Positions 63,935 to 64,000 of a stretch of 64,000 bases of DNA are shown piece by piece. The stretch is from assembly GCF_004122145.1 (NCBI RefSeq), contig NZ_SBKQ01000009.1:62001-126000 (forward strand), given 5' to 3'. How positions within the stretch are numbered: position 1 is the first letter of the stretch; each line of letters opens with the position of its first letter. The DNA is from Flavobacterium piscinae (GTDB taxonomy: Bacteria; Bacteroidota; Bacteroidia; Flavobacteriales; Flavobacteriaceae). The translations under genes and the position numbers were made by a program. The notes beneath the pieces were generated by a model. It was given only the letters and a program-made list of their open reading frames with translations, was not told where the DNA came from and searched no databases.

Positions 63935-64000
63935 CTATTTTTGTATTTCTTTCAAACTCAAAATAAATTTACTATCTCCTATCAATAAGGGTAATCGGTT
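63935..64000 (-). CDS. Possible 3' end of a gene entering from the right
   Basis: On the minus strand the last 21 codons before the TAG at 63935-63937 read NRLPLLIGDSKFILSLKEIQ and K, plausible as a protein C-terminus 79 bp upstream of the CBS gene on the same strand. Too short to identify, and it could be non-coding. Confidence 0.25.
   Translation of the reverse strand, partial: NRLPLLIGDSKFILSLKEIQK

Overview
The window looks like chromosomal DNA of a low-GC Bacteroidota, most likely Flavobacteriaceae and close to Flavobacterium. The evidence is a complete gldKLMN block (type IX secretion/gliding motor), an exosortase F pair, a short RpoD of the Bacteroidota type, promoters with the TAnnTTTG -7 element, almost no Shine-Dalgarno sequences, and many lipoproteins and TonB-linked outer-membrane proteins. 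I saw no rRNA, tRNA, CRISPR array or insertion sequence with a transposase.

Layout. 1-2302: two-component system (LuxR-type regulator cut by the left edge, plus its membrane kinase). 2459-12975: a beta-1,4-galactan/galactose catabolic block: GntR/LacI-hybrid regulator divergent from galM, two GH53 endo-galactanases (one lipoprotein, one with a type I signal peptide), a GH2 beta-galactosidase lipoprotein, galK, galT and a sodium/sugar symporter, with three ACCGGT operator-like boxes in the divergent promoter. It has no SusC/SusD pair and no galE. 13304-14158: secreted leucine-rich-repeat protein. 14466-19949: RND tripartite efflux system. 20039-25829: small membrane proteins, a pterin-4a-carbinolamine dehydratase gene with an internal stop codon, a FemAB/GNAT-like protein, an ABC-F ATPase and a DAO-family flavoprotein. 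25891-34430: gldN, gldM, gldL, gldK, then a ureohydrolase-fold protein that has lost metal ligands, then topA. 34608-41952: miaB, a GxxExxY gene flanked by 28-bp inverted repeats, a sigma-54 activator, lptE, a TPR-like protein, secG, groES and groEL.

42057-49258 (minus strand) is the most distinctive region: a DAB inorganic-carbon uptake operon (DabA with all four expected active-site residues, and DabB) joined to a SulP anion transporter, a DUF2490 outer-membrane protein and a small secreted protein, with nested palindromes in front of dabA. 49353-52456 is a metal-handling triad (HYC_CC_PP-type protein, TonB-dependent receptor, HMA-domain protein). 52510-54703 pairs an ATP-cone/PD-(D/E)XK nuclease-like protein with a beta-CASP metallo-hydrolase. 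54742-55717 is exosortase F and its partner. 55789-63855 holds an fRMsr-like GAF protein, rpsO, pnp, an outer-membrane beta-barrel protein, rpoD, rpe and a CBS-pair protein.

How the parts work together: the galactan block would turn extracellular and periplasmic galactan into galactose and then, through Leloir enzymes, into central metabolism. The DAB/SulP block would bring bicarbonate into a probably heterotrophic cell. All identifications are by reading motifs and family resemblance; no database search was run.
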